From Pseudomonas sp. Gutcm_11s (GTDB lineage Bacteria; Pseudomonadota; Gammaproteobacteria; Pseudomonadales; Pseudomonadaceae), in contig NZ_JAQSUW010000002.1 in NCBI RefSeq assembly GCF_028649395.1, positions 40,350-104,349 of the forward strand: DNA of 64,000 bases, read 5' to 3'. Position 1 is the stretch's first letter, and every line of letters starts with the position of its first letter. The notes beneath the pieces are model-generated. The model ran no database searches, was not told where the DNA came from, and saw nothing but the letters and a program-made list of their open reading frames with translations. Of this stretch, positions 27,143-36,170 are shown piece by piece. The translations under genes and the position numbers were made by a program.

Positions 27143-28317
27143 GGCGCACTCACCTGGTTGACTTCATTGCGCAGGGCCTCCGCAGCGGGACGCTGGGTGC
27201 CATTGGAACGGAACACCCCGAAGGTCCCAAGACCATCCGGGGATGGGTAGTCCTCGAGCGAGAACCAGTAAAGACGCTGTACGTTGGCGGCAAGCTCGCC
27301 CTGATTGCCCTGGCCGAAGGGCTTGTCGGTGAGACGAAGCTCGACGAAATCCACCGTATCGCGCAAGCGTCTGGCTTGCTCCGCGTCGGTGACACCGAGA
27401 CGGTTGTCGGCCACGAAGTAGCCCATCTCGGTGATCCAGATCGGCTTACCCGGATACCCCTTGAGCGTCATCATCAGCTGCAGGTTGAAGACCTTGCCCA
27501 GATACCCCGGATCGTTGTGACTGCCCACCACGCCAAGGGCGGCGTACTCAGAATCGTCGTCATCCATCTCGTCGGGCTCACGCACACCATCCCACCAGTC
27601 GAACAGGTAGGGATGCACCGCCATGATGTCGAAGGTATCGCCATAGTGCGGATCGGCCTCCCACAACTGCCAGAAGAAGATCAGATCCGACTTGGATAGC
27701 CCCGCATGCACCAGCTTGGCCGCGGGCCGCAGCGCACGGGTCTCCCGCTGCACCAGGCGCATCAGGCGGGTGAAGGCAGCCGCATCCGGCTCCGGCCCCC
27801 AGAAATTCTTGATGTTCGGTTCGTTCCACACCTGCCAGTAGAGGATCGGTGTGAAAGGCACTTTGGCCTTGCCGCCCGGGCCATAACGCTCGATGCAGGC
27901 TTTGAGGAAGCGTGCATAGTCGGCAAAGGCCTCTTCCTTGGGAGCCATCTCGTAGACATCGGTCGGCTTGCTCTCCGGGCGCAATGCCCAGTTCGGCGCG
28001 TAGTGGACGATAGGTAGCAGCTCGATCCCTTCCTCATGCGCAACCCGCACCAGGGTATCCATGCTGCGCCAGTTGTACTTGCCGCGAGTCGCCTCCACAC
28101 GGCGCCACTCCCAATCCAGCCGCACCTGGGTCACGCCCAAGGCGCGCGCCTTCTGGAAACGCTTGCGCAGAGTCGGCTCGTCACCCGGTCCCCACATGGC
28201 ATTGATGCCGATGGAAAGTGGTTCGGCTTGGACATGCGGGAGCGCCAGCAGCAGGCACAGCAGCAGTATCCAATGCCGGACCACACCATACGGTGCAAGG
28301 CGGTCCGTCGTGTTCAT
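27139..28317 (-). CDS. PslG-like (GH39-type) glycoside hydrolase
   Basis: 392 residues from the ATG at 28315-28317, overlapping the exporter stop. The signal sequence (residues 13-31, ILLLCLLLALPHVQA) suggests periplasmic location. TIM-barrel catalytic residues are visible as Glu166 in WNEP (acid/base) and Glu297 in ITEMG (nucleophile). PslG in P. aeruginosa is a hydrolase of its own Psl polymer and belongs to the biosynthetic machinery, so an equivalent role is likely. The rest of the locus is not the psl gene set. Confidence 0.85.
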   Translation of the reverse strand: MNTTDRLAPYGVVRHWILLLCLLLALPHVQAEPLSIGINAMWGPGDEPTLRKRFQKARALGVTQVRLDWEWRRVEATRGKYNWRSMDTLVRVAHEEGIELLPIVHYAPNWALRPESKPTDVYEMAPKEEAFADYARFLKACIERYGPGGKAKVPFTPILYWQVWNEPNIKNFWGPEPDAAAFTRLMRLVQRETRALRPAAKLVHAGLSKSDLIFFWQLWEADPHYGDTFDIMAVHPYLFDWWDGVREPDEMDDDDSEYAALGVVGSHNDPGYLGKVFNLQLMMTLKGYPGKPIWITEMGYFVADNRLGVTDAEQARRLRDTVDFVELRLTDKPFGQGNQGELAANVQRLYWFSLEDYPSPDGLGTFGVFRSNGTQRPAAEALRNEVNQVSAP

Positions 28318-29069
28318 CAGTTGTCTCCGTCGCCATCCCGATCGATGATGTAGTTGACGCCGAAGCCCAGCTGCACGCCCTTGAACAGCACCAGATCGGT
28401 GATGTACTGCTGTACCCACTTGTTGGCGTTGGCAATTGGCGACCGCGGTATGTAGACGATGTCCGACGGTGTAAGGGCGACCTGCAGATCCGGACGACCG
28501 GCGGCGATAGCCTCGTCGCTCAGGTCCAAGTGGTAGGGGATAGGCTCGCCCTGGCTGCCCTTGCGGATCAGCACGATGGACTCCATGTTGGCCGTCGGCA
28601 GCGTTCCACCCACCCTGTAGATCGCCTGCATCACCGACATGCCGCTCTCCAGGGAAACCACCTGGGGCACGGCCACTTCGCCGCCCACGTAGGCGCGGAA
28701 GCCCTTGAAGGAGCGCACGATCACCGAGATCGCCGGATCCTTCAGGTGCTTGGCGTATTTCTCCGTCAGCAGGTCATCCACCTGCTGCGGCGTCAGGCCG
28801 GCCACTTTCACATCATCGACCAGCTGCAATGAAATGTAGCCGTCGGGGCGCACCACGGCCGTGTCATTCAGCTCCTGGGTGTAAAAGAACTTGATATCCA
28901 GGTCATCCCCAGGGCGGATGTAGTACTGCTGGTCCGGCACCAAGCCGTCCTGGCCGACCAGTGCCAACCCATCGGCGCCCGGCATGTTTTCGACTTCGAT
29001 GGATGTACATCCCCCAGCCAGCAAAGCTGCCAGCAGCAGGAAAACCCTGCCTCCCCCCAGTACCGCCAT
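28317..29069 (-). CDS. Polysaccharide export lipoprotein (Wza/GfcE-type)
   Basis: 250 residues from ATG 29067-29069, RBS GAAGGGA upstream. The lipobox LLAGGC near residues 16-21 predicts acylation. The Poly_export domain follows (YYIRPGDDLDIKFFYTQELNDTAVVRPDGYISLQLVDDVKVAG), then SLBB-type repeats (FRAYVGGEVAVPQVVSL and TPSDIVYIPRS) and an amphipathic end that may span the outer membrane. It would form the outer-membrane pore for the polymer. Confidence 0.9.
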   Translation of the reverse strand: MAVLGGGRVFLLLAALLAGGCTSIEVENMPGADGLALVGQDGLVPDQQYYIRPGDDLDIKFFYTQELNDTAVVRPDGYISLQLVDDVKVAGLTPQQVDDLLTEKYAKHLKDPAISVIVRSFKGFRAYVGGEVAVPQVVSLESGMSVMQAIYRVGGTLPTANMESIVLIRKGSQGEPIPYHLDLSDEAIAAGRPDLQVALTPSDIVYIPRSPIANANKWVQQYITDLVLFKGVQLGFGVNYIIDRDGDGDN

Positions 29070-29104
29070 AACGGATAGTCCCTTCGCAAGAATGATTGAT
29101 CGCT

Positions 29105-29722
29105 TCACAACCAGCGGTACAGCCAGTCGGGAATGAAGTTGAGGCTGCGATTGAGCACCAGGCCGAGCAGCTCCCCGCCACTCTCCTGCAGACGCCGTGC
29201 CGCATATTGCGCAACCTGGCGACGCGTGCGATTGGCCTGGGCCACCAGCACCACACCGCTCATGCACTTGGCAGCCACCATCGCCACCGGCGACTGGGTA
29301 GGCGGAGGCATATCCCATAGCACCAGGGCGAAGCGTTGGTTGAGGCGCTCGAACAAGGCTTCGGTGTCCGCGTTGCCGATACCGAACAGGCGCAGGGCAT
29401 CCGCCAGAGAGAGGCCAACCCGGGCCACCGAGCGTCCGGGGCTGCACAGACGATCGAGGTCGCCCTCCAGCCCCTCGCCTGCCGGCGCCTGTTCGGACAC
29501 CTCCACCACCAGCACCTGACCGAAGGCCGCCGCCAGCTCTTCGGCGGCCTGCTGGGTAATGAAGCTGGCGCCGACCCGGCGGGCGACGCCAACGAACATC
29601 AACTGATTGAACTGGCGCTCACGAGCCTCCCGCAGGACCCGGGCCATGAGCTCCTGCATCGGCTGCGCCAGGCGACGGTCCTCGGCGGGCAGCGGCAGGG
29701 GTTGAGGATTGACAGCGTTCAT
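29105..29722 (-). CDS. CpsD/BY-kinase-like protein with degenerate P-loop
   Basis: 205 residues. Position and overall strand pattern fit the cytoplasmic kinase partner of Wzz proteins (MFVGVARRVGASFITQQAAEEL, VLWDMPPPTQSPVAM, GVVLVAQANRTRRQVAQYAARRLQE, LGLVLNR). However, the Walker A lysine is missing (VGAS instead of GKS), the Walker A' aspartate strand reads VVEVS, and there is no tyrosine-rich tail. I infer a structural or regulatory partner without classical kinase activity, similar to pseudo-ATPase members of this group. Confidence 0.75.
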   Translation of the reverse strand: MNAVNPQPLPLPAEDRRLAQPMQELMARVLREARERQFNQLMFVGVARRVGASFITQQAAEELAAAFGQVLVVEVSEQAPAGEGLEGDLDRLCSPGRSVARVGLSLADALRLFGIGNADTEALFERLNQRFALVLWDMPPPTQSPVAMVAAKCMSGVVLVAQANRTRRQVAQYAARRLQESGGELLGLVLNRSLNFIPDWLYRWL

Positions 29723-29732
29723 GGTGTTCCCT

Positions 29733-30851
29733 TCAGGCCTTGCTCAGGCGTTTGCCGATTTCGATGATGGGTTTCTCCAGCAGCACATGGGCTGCCATGC
29801 CCACAGCCAGGGTCGCCAGGAAGGAGGCGACCACCAGCATCCAGGCCGTACTGGCCGAGGGCATCAGATAGAGGTACAGCGTGCCGAACACCCCCAGCAC
29901 AAAGGGATGGGTCAGGTAGATGGAGTAGGACGCATCGCCCATGCGAACCATGATGTCGCGCTGGGTCCACTGACGCCCTGCCTCACGCTGCACTTTCTCG
30001 CGGTTCAGCAGCGTCAGCAGCAAGAGGCTGTATGCGCCACCAAAAGCCAGCACCCGTATGGGGTTTTCCTGGTTGATCTCGCCGGACTCGGCGAACAGCA
30101 TGCCCAGCACAACCAGAACGGCGGCGAGAGCCAGCGGGCGCCACTGACCGAAGCGGCGCAGCCACTCCCAGTGGCGATAGACCAGCGCCCCCATGGTGAA
30201 CTGCAGCATGTACAGCGACAGCACATGGAAGTCCCAGAAGCTCACACCACCCCATGCCTGCAGGCACCACTTGCCAAGCGCCAGAGCCGAGAGCCCGAGC
30301 ATCACCGCCAGTAGCCAGCGGGAACCGAGGAAGCGGGCTACCAGGAACACCGTGGCGTAGAACACCAACTCGTGCTCTACCGTCCAGCCCACGAACAGCA
30401 GCGGCAAGCGCTCCTGCGGCAACATCAACAAGGACTGCGTGACCGATCCCCAGTCATGCTCTCCCGAGCCCATGGTCATGCTCGGGTTGTACAGCCAGAG
30501 CATCACCAGCAGGCCGGTAAAGAACATGTACAGCGGGAATATCCTGAAGAAACGGCTGATCAGCCAGCGCCGCGGCTCGAAGCGCGTGGTAAAGGTGATA
30601 TAGGACATGATGAAGCCGCTGATCACGAAGAACATGTCCGGCGCCGAATAGCCCAGACGGTCGATGTACAAGCGCCCGGCCTGCTCCCAGCCAGGCAACT
30701 TGTGGGCCACGTCCAGCGCGTGAACGATCAGCACCATGAACACTGCAAGCCCACGCAGACGCTGGACGCTGAGCAGCTCCCCACGGTGCACCACTGCCGG
30801 AGACAGGGCACGCCCGTAGAGGTCACTGACACTCCGCAGCAGGGTGGTCAT
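29733..30851 (-). CDS. Acyltransferase-3 family membrane protein (polymer acylation)
   Basis: 372 residues with about ten membrane helices. Family motifs: RGLAVFMVLIVHALD with the catalytic-type His near the N-terminus, FFVISGFIMSY, RFFRIFPLY, GWTVEHELVFY, and SIYLTHPFVLG near the C-terminus. It would O-acylate (commonly acetylate) sugars of the exopolysaccharide at the inner membrane. Its start overlaps the methyltransferase stop. Confidence 0.88.
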   Translation of the reverse strand: MTTLLRSVSDLYGRALSPAVVHRGELLSVQRLRGLAVFMVLIVHALDVAHKLPGWEQAGRLYIDRLGYSAPDMFFVISGFIMSYITFTTRFEPRRWLISRFFRIFPLYMFFTGLLVMLWLYNPSMTMGSGEHDWGSVTQSLLMLPQERLPLLFVGWTVEHELVFYATVFLVARFLGSRWLLAVMLGLSALALGKWCLQAWGGVSFWDFHVLSLYMLQFTMGALVYRHWEWLRRFGQWRPLALAAVLVVLGMLFAESGEINQENPIRVLAFGGAYSLLLLTLLNREKVQREAGRQWTQRDIMVRMGDASYSIYLTHPFVLGVFGTLYLYLMPSASTAWMLVVASFLATLAVGMAAHVLLEKPIIEIGKRLSKA

Positions 30852-31684
30852 CGACGGGCCAGCAGCAAGGGCTGGGATTCGCCCTTGACCGTTTTGATGG
30901 AGACCTCGCTGAAACCGATACGCTTGCACAGGTCGATCAGGTAACTCGACTCGTAGGCGACCGCCGCCTCGGGGTTGGCCAGCGACTCCACGGCGGCAGC
31001 GCCGATGCGATGGGCGAAGGTATGGCGGGTCATGAAGGTAGGCGGCGGGAAGTCCAGGCAGAACACGTACATGGCCATGCAACTGCCCGGCCGCAGGATG
31101 CGGAAGGACTCTGCGCAGTAGTTGTGCAGCTCCTCCTCCAGCAGGTGGGTGTAGAGGGAGGTAGAGAACACCAGATCGGCGCTCGCGTCGTCCAGGGGGA
31201 TCGAGTAGAAGGCCTTGCGCCCAGCCTCGTTGCGATAGGTAGCGCTGCTGTGGGTGGACTTGATGAAGTTGAAGCGCTCTGCGTCGAAATGATCGCGACA
31301 CCAGGCGAGCATCTCGTCGTCGATATCGATGCCGGTGTAGTGACCGGTGAAGCGCTCTCCCTTGAAGTCGTAGTCGCGCATGTGATGGGCGTAGCGACCG
31401 CAGCCAACGCCGATGTCGACGATGTGCGAGTCCAGGCCGACAAAGCCCTTCTCCATCATGTAGTACCAGAAGTTACGCGCGGCCGTCAGGTAGACGATCT
31501 GGTTGTGGAACAGCTTCGAGCCGGCACCGATGCGTACGCGCATGTAGTTCGGCGGCAGGTTGCGGAATTCCTGGAAGAGCAGCCCTGGCATGACGTCACC
31601 CAGCGACAGCACATGCTTGAGAATCGGGTTGTAACTCAGCGTGGCGAGCGAGGGGGCCAGCTTTCTTGCCCAGCGGATCATCAT
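30848..31684 (-). CDS. Class I SAM-dependent methyltransferase
   Basis: 278 residues from ATG 31682-31684, overlapping the glycosyltransferase stop (ATGA). Motif I is VDIGVGCGRYAHHM, followed by GIDIDDEML (acidic loop), then DLVFSTSLYTHLLEEEL (motif IV region) and LRPGSCMAMYVF. Probably a sugar O-methyltransferase modifying the repeat unit or its end; a chain-terminating role cannot be excluded. Confidence 0.85.
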   Translation of the reverse strand: MMIRWARKLAPSLATLSYNPILKHVLSLGDVMPGLLFQEFRNLPPNYMRVRIGAGSKLFHNQIVYLTAARNFWYYMMEKGFVGLDSHIVDIGVGCGRYAHHMRDYDFKGERFTGHYTGIDIDDEMLAWCRDHFDAERFNFIKSTHSSATYRNEAGRKAFYSIPLDDASADLVFSTSLYTHLLEEELHNYCAESFRILRPGSCMAMYVFCLDFPPPTFMTRHTFAHRIGAAAVESLANPEAAVAYESSYLIDLCKRIGFSEVSIKTVKGESQPLLLARR

Positions 31685-32937
31685 GGGAACAGCTCCTCCA
31701 TCTTCAGCCCCGGGGACAGTTCCACCGAGATCAGGTTCTTGTATAGGTCGAGCAATGTGTCCAGGTGGCGGCTGCGGGTATGATTGCGCGCGACCAGTGA
31801 GCGGGCCTCGCGCCCCAGTTCTACCAGGCTGGAAGCCTCGTCCATGGCACGCTGCAATGTCTCGGTCAGGGAGGCGGCGCTGACGCTCCTGGTGAGAAAG
31901 CCGGTGCGCCCATCCAGCACATAGTCGGGAATGCCGCCCACCGGAAAGGCCAGCACTGGCGTCTCGAAGGCCATGGCCTCGATCCCGACCAGTGGGCCCG
32001 GATCGTCCCAGACCGAGGGCAGCACGAAGAGGTCGGCGCGACGGTAATAGCCGGCCAGACGCTCCTGGGTCAGCCACTCGATGAACTCAATGCGCTCGGC
32101 GATGCCCAGCCTTTGAGCCAGTGCACGTGCAGCCGGCAGGCGCGGACCGGACGACACGGATACCAGTCGCCAGTCGCCCTGCACACCAGCCAGGGCGCGC
32201 ACCAGTACTTCAAGACCCTTGCCCTTGACCGCCTGGCCGGTGAACAGCAGATGCAGGGGCCGATCACGCCCCGGCACTCCGTCATGCTTGTCATCGCCCA
32301 TGGGCAACACGCCCAGGGCCTGCTGATCGAAGCGGCTGAAATAAGGCACCACCCTCACCCGCTGTTCGGTGAAGCCGTTCAGCAACAGCACACGACTCAT
32401 GTGCCGACTGCCCACCACCGAGGCCGAGAAAGCCTGATAGGCAGCGCGCTCTTCCAGTTTGCCCGGCAGGTCCTGCAGCGCAGGCAGGCGTCCTCCGCTC
32501 CGGGACGGGCCAACCAGGCAACCTTGCAGGGCGCAGCTCCAGCCCAGGGGCTTCTGGCAACGGTCGCCCGGGAAACGCCGGCGGCCGCGCCGCAGGCACA
32601 TGGAGGTGTAATCGTGGAAGGAGCGCAGCAGCGGCACACCTAGGCGCGGCAACAAGCGCAGCAGCGGCAGGTCACTGCACAGGTGCAGATGCAGCAGGTC
32701 CGGACGCCAGACTTGCAGAGCCGCCAGTGCTTCCTCGGCCGCACCGAGCTGGGTCAGCCCGGCCTTGGTCAGGGGCAGCAGGGTCACTCCACGGCAGTCG
32801 AGGAACTCCGGTACCACTCCACCACCATGGGCCAGCGCGACGCTGTGACCGCGCTCGGCGCAAGCACGAGCCAGCTCTAGCACGTAGTTGGGCAAACCAC
32901 CTATGGTCAGGGTCTCCACCAGCAGGAGTATCCTCAT
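31681..32937 (-). CDS. Glycosyltransferase family 4
   Basis: 418 residues. GT-B fold: N-terminal VETLTIGGLPNYVLELARACAERGH, second domain with LLFTGQAVKGKGLEVLVRA, and the donor-binding ADLFVLPSVWDDPGPLVGIEAMAFETPVLAFPVGGIPDYV with the E-x7-E pattern. Donor and acceptor cannot be read from the sequence. It has an unusual 30-residue cysteine-containing insertion (about 115-160). Confidence 0.9.
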   Translation of the reverse strand: MRILLLVETLTIGGLPNYVLELARACAERGHSVALAHGGGVVPEFLDCRGVTLLPLTKAGLTQLGAAEEALAALQVWRPDLLHLHLCSDLPLLRLLPRLGVPLLRSFHDYTSMCLRRGRRRFPGDRCQKPLGWSCALQGCLVGPSRSGGRLPALQDLPGKLEERAAYQAFSASVVGSRHMSRVLLLNGFTEQRVRVVPYFSRFDQQALGVLPMGDDKHDGVPGRDRPLHLLFTGQAVKGKGLEVLVRALAGVQGDWRLVSVSSGPRLPAARALAQRLGIAERIEFIEWLTQERLAGYYRRADLFVLPSVWDDPGPLVGIEAMAFETPVLAFPVGGIPDYVLDGRTGFLTRSVSAASLTETLQRAMDEASSLVELGREARSLVARNHTRSRHLDTLLDLYKNLISVELSPGLKMEELFP

Positions 32938-34394
32938 CGGGCCTCCTCCAGCCGTGCCAGACCGACTGCCTCGGCGCGACTGTCGCTCAGCCCCAGACCA
33001 AGCAGCACCACCAGCAGGAAGTGCATGTTCTGCAGCAGGAGCATGTCCACCGAGGCGAACACCATGTAGGCCGCCAGCGTACCGATCGCCGCCAGGGTGA
33101 AAGGGGCTGCGTCATCCTTCAGGCGCTCGCGCCAGCGCCGGGCCAGTGCGCGAGCCACGATCACGAGAAACGCCACATATCCCAGCAGGCCCAGCAGGCC
33201 CGTGCCCGCGAGTATTTCCAGGTAGGTGTTGTGGGCATGCAGGGAGGCGTAGCCCAGTTCCACATTCAGGGTCACGCTGCGGGCAAAGAACTCGTCACGG
33301 AAATTGCCCAGCCCGACGCCCAGCAGCGGGTTGTCCTTGAACACATCGAACACCACGCCCCAGATGATCAGGCGATCCAGCACCGCTTCGGGTCGCCCCG
33401 GCACGAGGCCGGCAAGGGTACCGTCCCAGGTGGGGGATAGCGCCAGCACCGCCAGCAGGCCCAGCGCACCGAACAGCCCTGCCAACACCAGCCAGCGCAG
33501 CAATCCTGGGCGCAGTACCAGCTGCATGACCAGCACCAGGGTCAACGCCCCCAGCAAGCCGCCCCTGGACTTGGTCGCGGCCAGGCCGGCCAGGCACACC
33601 AGCAGGCACAGCCCCGCCAGCAGTCGCAACCAGGGACGAGGTGACAGGAACAGGTGGGCGATGGCCACGCTCATGCACATCACCAGGTACATAGCCAGGC
33701 CTTGTGCACCACCGAAGGCACTGCCCGCCCGCCCGGAGATGTCGAATGTATGGCGGATCTGCGCCAGGTCACCCTCGGGAATGGGCACTGGAATACCCAG
33801 CATACCGGTGATACGGGTGCCATTGCTGGCCAGCTCGTAAAGCCCGTCCACGGCGAACAGGCAAGGCACCAGCAGCAGGGTCAGCGCGACAAAAAGCCAG
33901 AAGCGCGGATCGGGGCGGAACACCAGCATCAGCAGCGGCAGCACCATGAACCATTCGACGATACGCAGCAGCTGCTTGAGGCTGTTGCCCTGGGCGATCG
34001 AACCCACCTGAGCCAGGCAAATGGCAATCAGAAATGGAGTGATCGCGCGCACCAGAATGGGTGCGCGCCAGCGCTCCAGTCGCGGCCCCTCTTCGCGCAT
34101 CAGCATGAAAGGCCAGAGCAGGCACCAGATCACCAGCAGACCATCGGCGGCGTTGACCGGGATCCCACCCAGAGCTTTCTGAATCGGGATGGCCAGGCTG
34201 ATCACGAAGGGAACCAGCACCAGCCCCGGATGCCGACTCAGCAGCAGCGCTCCACCCAGCCCCAACCCCAAGGCCATGCCTGGCAGTGGATAGAGCGTCG
34301 TGAGCAGCGCCAGGGCGAAGCCCAGCGGGAATGCCAACACCACCCCACGGCGAGCGATGCTGCCGTGTTCGGTGAGCCAGGCCTCAGACGCCAC
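32934..34394 (-). CDS. O-antigen ligase/polymerase (Wzy/WaaL) family protein
   Basis: About 486 residues from GTG 34392-34394, chosen because AGGAGG lies six bases upstream; the frame is open six codons further to a TTG. About twelve hydrophobic segments and the Wzy_C domain, with a large periplasmic loop containing RPEAVLDRLIIWGVVFDVFKDNPLLGVGLGNF and the H-x-H pair in LHAHNTYLEILAGTGLLGL. In a Wzx/Wzy locus this is the likely polymerase. It overlaps the GT2 gene end by 11 bases. Confidence 0.87.
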   Translation of the reverse strand: MASEAWLTEHGSIARRGVVLAFPLGFALALLTTLYPLPGMALGLGLGGALLLSRHPGLVLVPFVISLAIPIQKALGGIPVNAADGLLVIWCLLWPFMLMREEGPRLERWRAPILVRAITPFLIAICLAQVGSIAQGNSLKQLLRIVEWFMVLPLLMLVFRPDPRFWLFVALTLLLVPCLFAVDGLYELASNGTRITGMLGIPVPIPEGDLAQIRHTFDISGRAGSAFGGAQGLAMYLVMCMSVAIAHLFLSPRPWLRLLAGLCLLVCLAGLAATKSRGGLLGALTLVLVMQLVLRPGLLRWLVLAGLFGALGLLAVLALSPTWDGTLAGLVPGRPEAVLDRLIIWGVVFDVFKDNPLLGVGLGNFRDEFFARSVTLNVELGYASLHAHNTYLEILAGTGLLGLLGYVAFLVIVARALARRWRERLKDDAAPFTLAAIGTLAAYMVFASVDMLLLQNMHFLLVVLLGLGLSDSRAEAVGLARLEEAR

Positions 34395-35343
34395 GCCCGG
34401 CCTCCTCGGCAAAAGGATTCATACCCATCACCCGCAGGTTGGAGCGCAGCAGGGCCAACGCGCCTTCTCGGCGCTCCGGTGCCAGATACAGCAGGGCTGC
34501 CCTGGCGCTGCCCAGCATCATCACCAGGTCGGTAAACAGCTTGAGCAGGCACAGCTCCCACAGTGCTCGGTGCTTGCGGTACAGGCGATAGCGGCTGCGA
34601 CGCAGCTCATAGCGCATGCGCAGGGCAGTGGCACTCAGCTCCGGACGAGCCCGCTGGCCGCTGGGTGCCCTGCCCGAGGAGCGTCCGCCATGGTGCAGCA
34701 CCCGAGCATCGGGCAGCAGCCACAGGGACCAGCCGGCGTTGCCGGCACGAGTGCACCAATCCACGTCCTCGTCGTACATGAAGAAGCCTTCATCCAGCAC
34801 ACCAACGCTGATCAGCAACGAACCGCGGATCATCATGCAGGCGCCATGCAGGCGTTCCAGAACCACGGGGGCCTCCTGGCCCTCGGCCGGAAACTGCGGA
34901 CCGCGCAGGGCACGGCGGACCATCTCAAGCGGCGTCGGGAAGCGGCAGGGATAGTCCTGGTCGGCACCATCCGAGGCGTTCACCACCCGACCACTGACGG
35001 CCCCTACCTGCGGGTTCTGGTCCAGCGCCCGGATCATGCGGTCCAGGGTGCCGGCCTCGACCAGTGCATCGCTGTTCAGCAGCAGCACGTAGTCGCTGCG
35101 GCAGTCACGCAGTACCAGGTTGTTACCTGCGGCGAAGCCCAGGTTGGCTCCAGCATCGACTAGACGTACGTCCGGGTGCGCGGCGCCGATGAGCGTCAGG
35201 CTGCCATCTCCGGAATCGTTGTCCACCACCGCGATCTGCAAAGCCACATTGGTGGGTGCGAACTGTTTGAGAGAGTCGATGCACTCCACCACCAGCGCCG
35301 GAGTCTTGTAGTTAACGATGGATACCGTCAGCGTCGCGCTCAT
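34384..35343 (-). CDS. Glycosyltransferase family 2 (rhamnosyltransferase-like)
   Basis: 319 residues. The GT-A N-terminus is TVSIVNYKTPALVVECIDSL, then VVDNDSGDGS, NLGFAAGNN (nucleotide-binding loop), LLLNSDALVEAG (DxD-like N-S-D), and FFMYDEDVDWCTRAGNAGW (ED catalytic region) as in WbbL-type rhamnosyltransferases. A C-terminal hydrophobic segment may attach it to the membrane. Confidence 0.9.
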   Translation of the reverse strand: MSATLTVSIVNYKTPALVVECIDSLKQFAPTNVALQIAVVDNDSGDGSLTLIGAAHPDVRLVDAGANLGFAAGNNLVLRDCRSDYVLLLNSDALVEAGTLDRMIRALDQNPQVGAVSGRVVNASDGADQDYPCRFPTPLEMVRRALRGPQFPAEGQEAPVVLERLHGACMMIRGSLLISVGVLDEGFFMYDEDVDWCTRAGNAGWSLWLLPDARVLHHGGRSSGRAPSGQRARPELSATALRMRYELRRSRYRLYRKHRALWELCLLKLFTDLVMMLGSARAALLYLAPERREGALALLRSNLRVMGMNPFAEEAGRGV

Positions 35344-36170
35344 GTCGCCGCCCCTCCCTCTTCGCGCAGGCGCGCACCCAGCGCCCGGCAGTATGCCCGC
35401 AGGAAATCCTCGCCCAGCCCAGCAACCCCAAAGGCCTCATGGCTCCGCTGCATGTCCAGCCAGAAACCGTCATGCTCGCGCAAATCGCTTACCAGCAATT
35501 GGCCAGAACCGTGGCCCTCGATAAGCCATTGGGCGATTCGCCCGGTGGCCGTGCCGTGACCGGCGCCGAGGTTGTACAACCCCGGCCTCAGTCGCGACAC
35601 AATCTGAGGGAGCCAGGACGCCAGGATCTCGACCGGCAGGAAGTCGCGTTCGACGAAGGGGCTCATGTCCAGCACGATCCGCGCATCCCCGACCAGGCTA
35701 CGCGACGCCATGGCGAAGAAGCTGCGTCGCCCCTCCTCCAGCTCGTAGCCACAGACGTTGCTCAGCCGCAGCACAGTGAGGCGATCCCCGAGCAAGGCCG
35801 CCAGCGCTTCCTCGCTGTGCAGCTTGGCCATCCCGTAAGGATTGACTGGTTGCGTCGGCAGGGCTTCGTGCAAGCGCCCTCCAGCCCGGGCCGGACCATA
35901 GACCATGCGCGAACTGAGCATCAGGTAGCGCACCTCGGGGCGGCTCAGCAAGCGCTCACCCAGCTGCAGGTCGATGTCACGAGAGGCGCTGTAGGGCTCG
36001 CGCTTGAGGGAGTCGTTGAAGGCGCAGTTGATCAGGCAATCCACACCCTCCAGCCAGTCATCCTCCAGCAGCGCCTGGCGCCAGCCGACGAAGCGCCAGC
36101 CGGCTGCTTCCGGGCGCGCCTTCAGCGCCCGGCCGATGAAGCTGCCCTGCCCTACCACTGCCACCGTCAT
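35340..36170 (-). CDS. NAD(P)-dependent sugar epimerase/reductase (SDR, RmlD-like)
   Basis: 276 residues. The Rossmann start TVAVVGQGSFIGRAL has the G-x-G-x-x-G pattern. SSRMVYGPARAGG and NPYGMAKLHSEE supply the S/Y/K triad (Y-G-M-A-K). It probably reduces or epimerises a dTDP/UDP-4-keto sugar, fitting the dehydratase encoded at 38640. Product sugar unknown. It overlaps neighbours by four bases on both sides. Confidence 0.82.
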   Translation of the reverse strand: MTVAVVGQGSFIGRALKARPEAAGWRFVGWRQALLEDDWLEGVDCLINCAFNDSLKREPYSASRDIDLQLGERLLSRPEVRYLMLSSRMVYGPARAGGRLHEALPTQPVNPYGMAKLHSEEALAALLGDRLTVLRLSNVCGYELEEGRRSFFAMASRSLVGDARIVLDMSPFVERDFLPVEILASWLPQIVSRLRPGLYNLGAGHGTATGRIAQWLIEGHGSGQLLVSDLREHDGFWLDMQRSHEAFGVAGLGEDFLRAYCRALGARLREEGGAAT

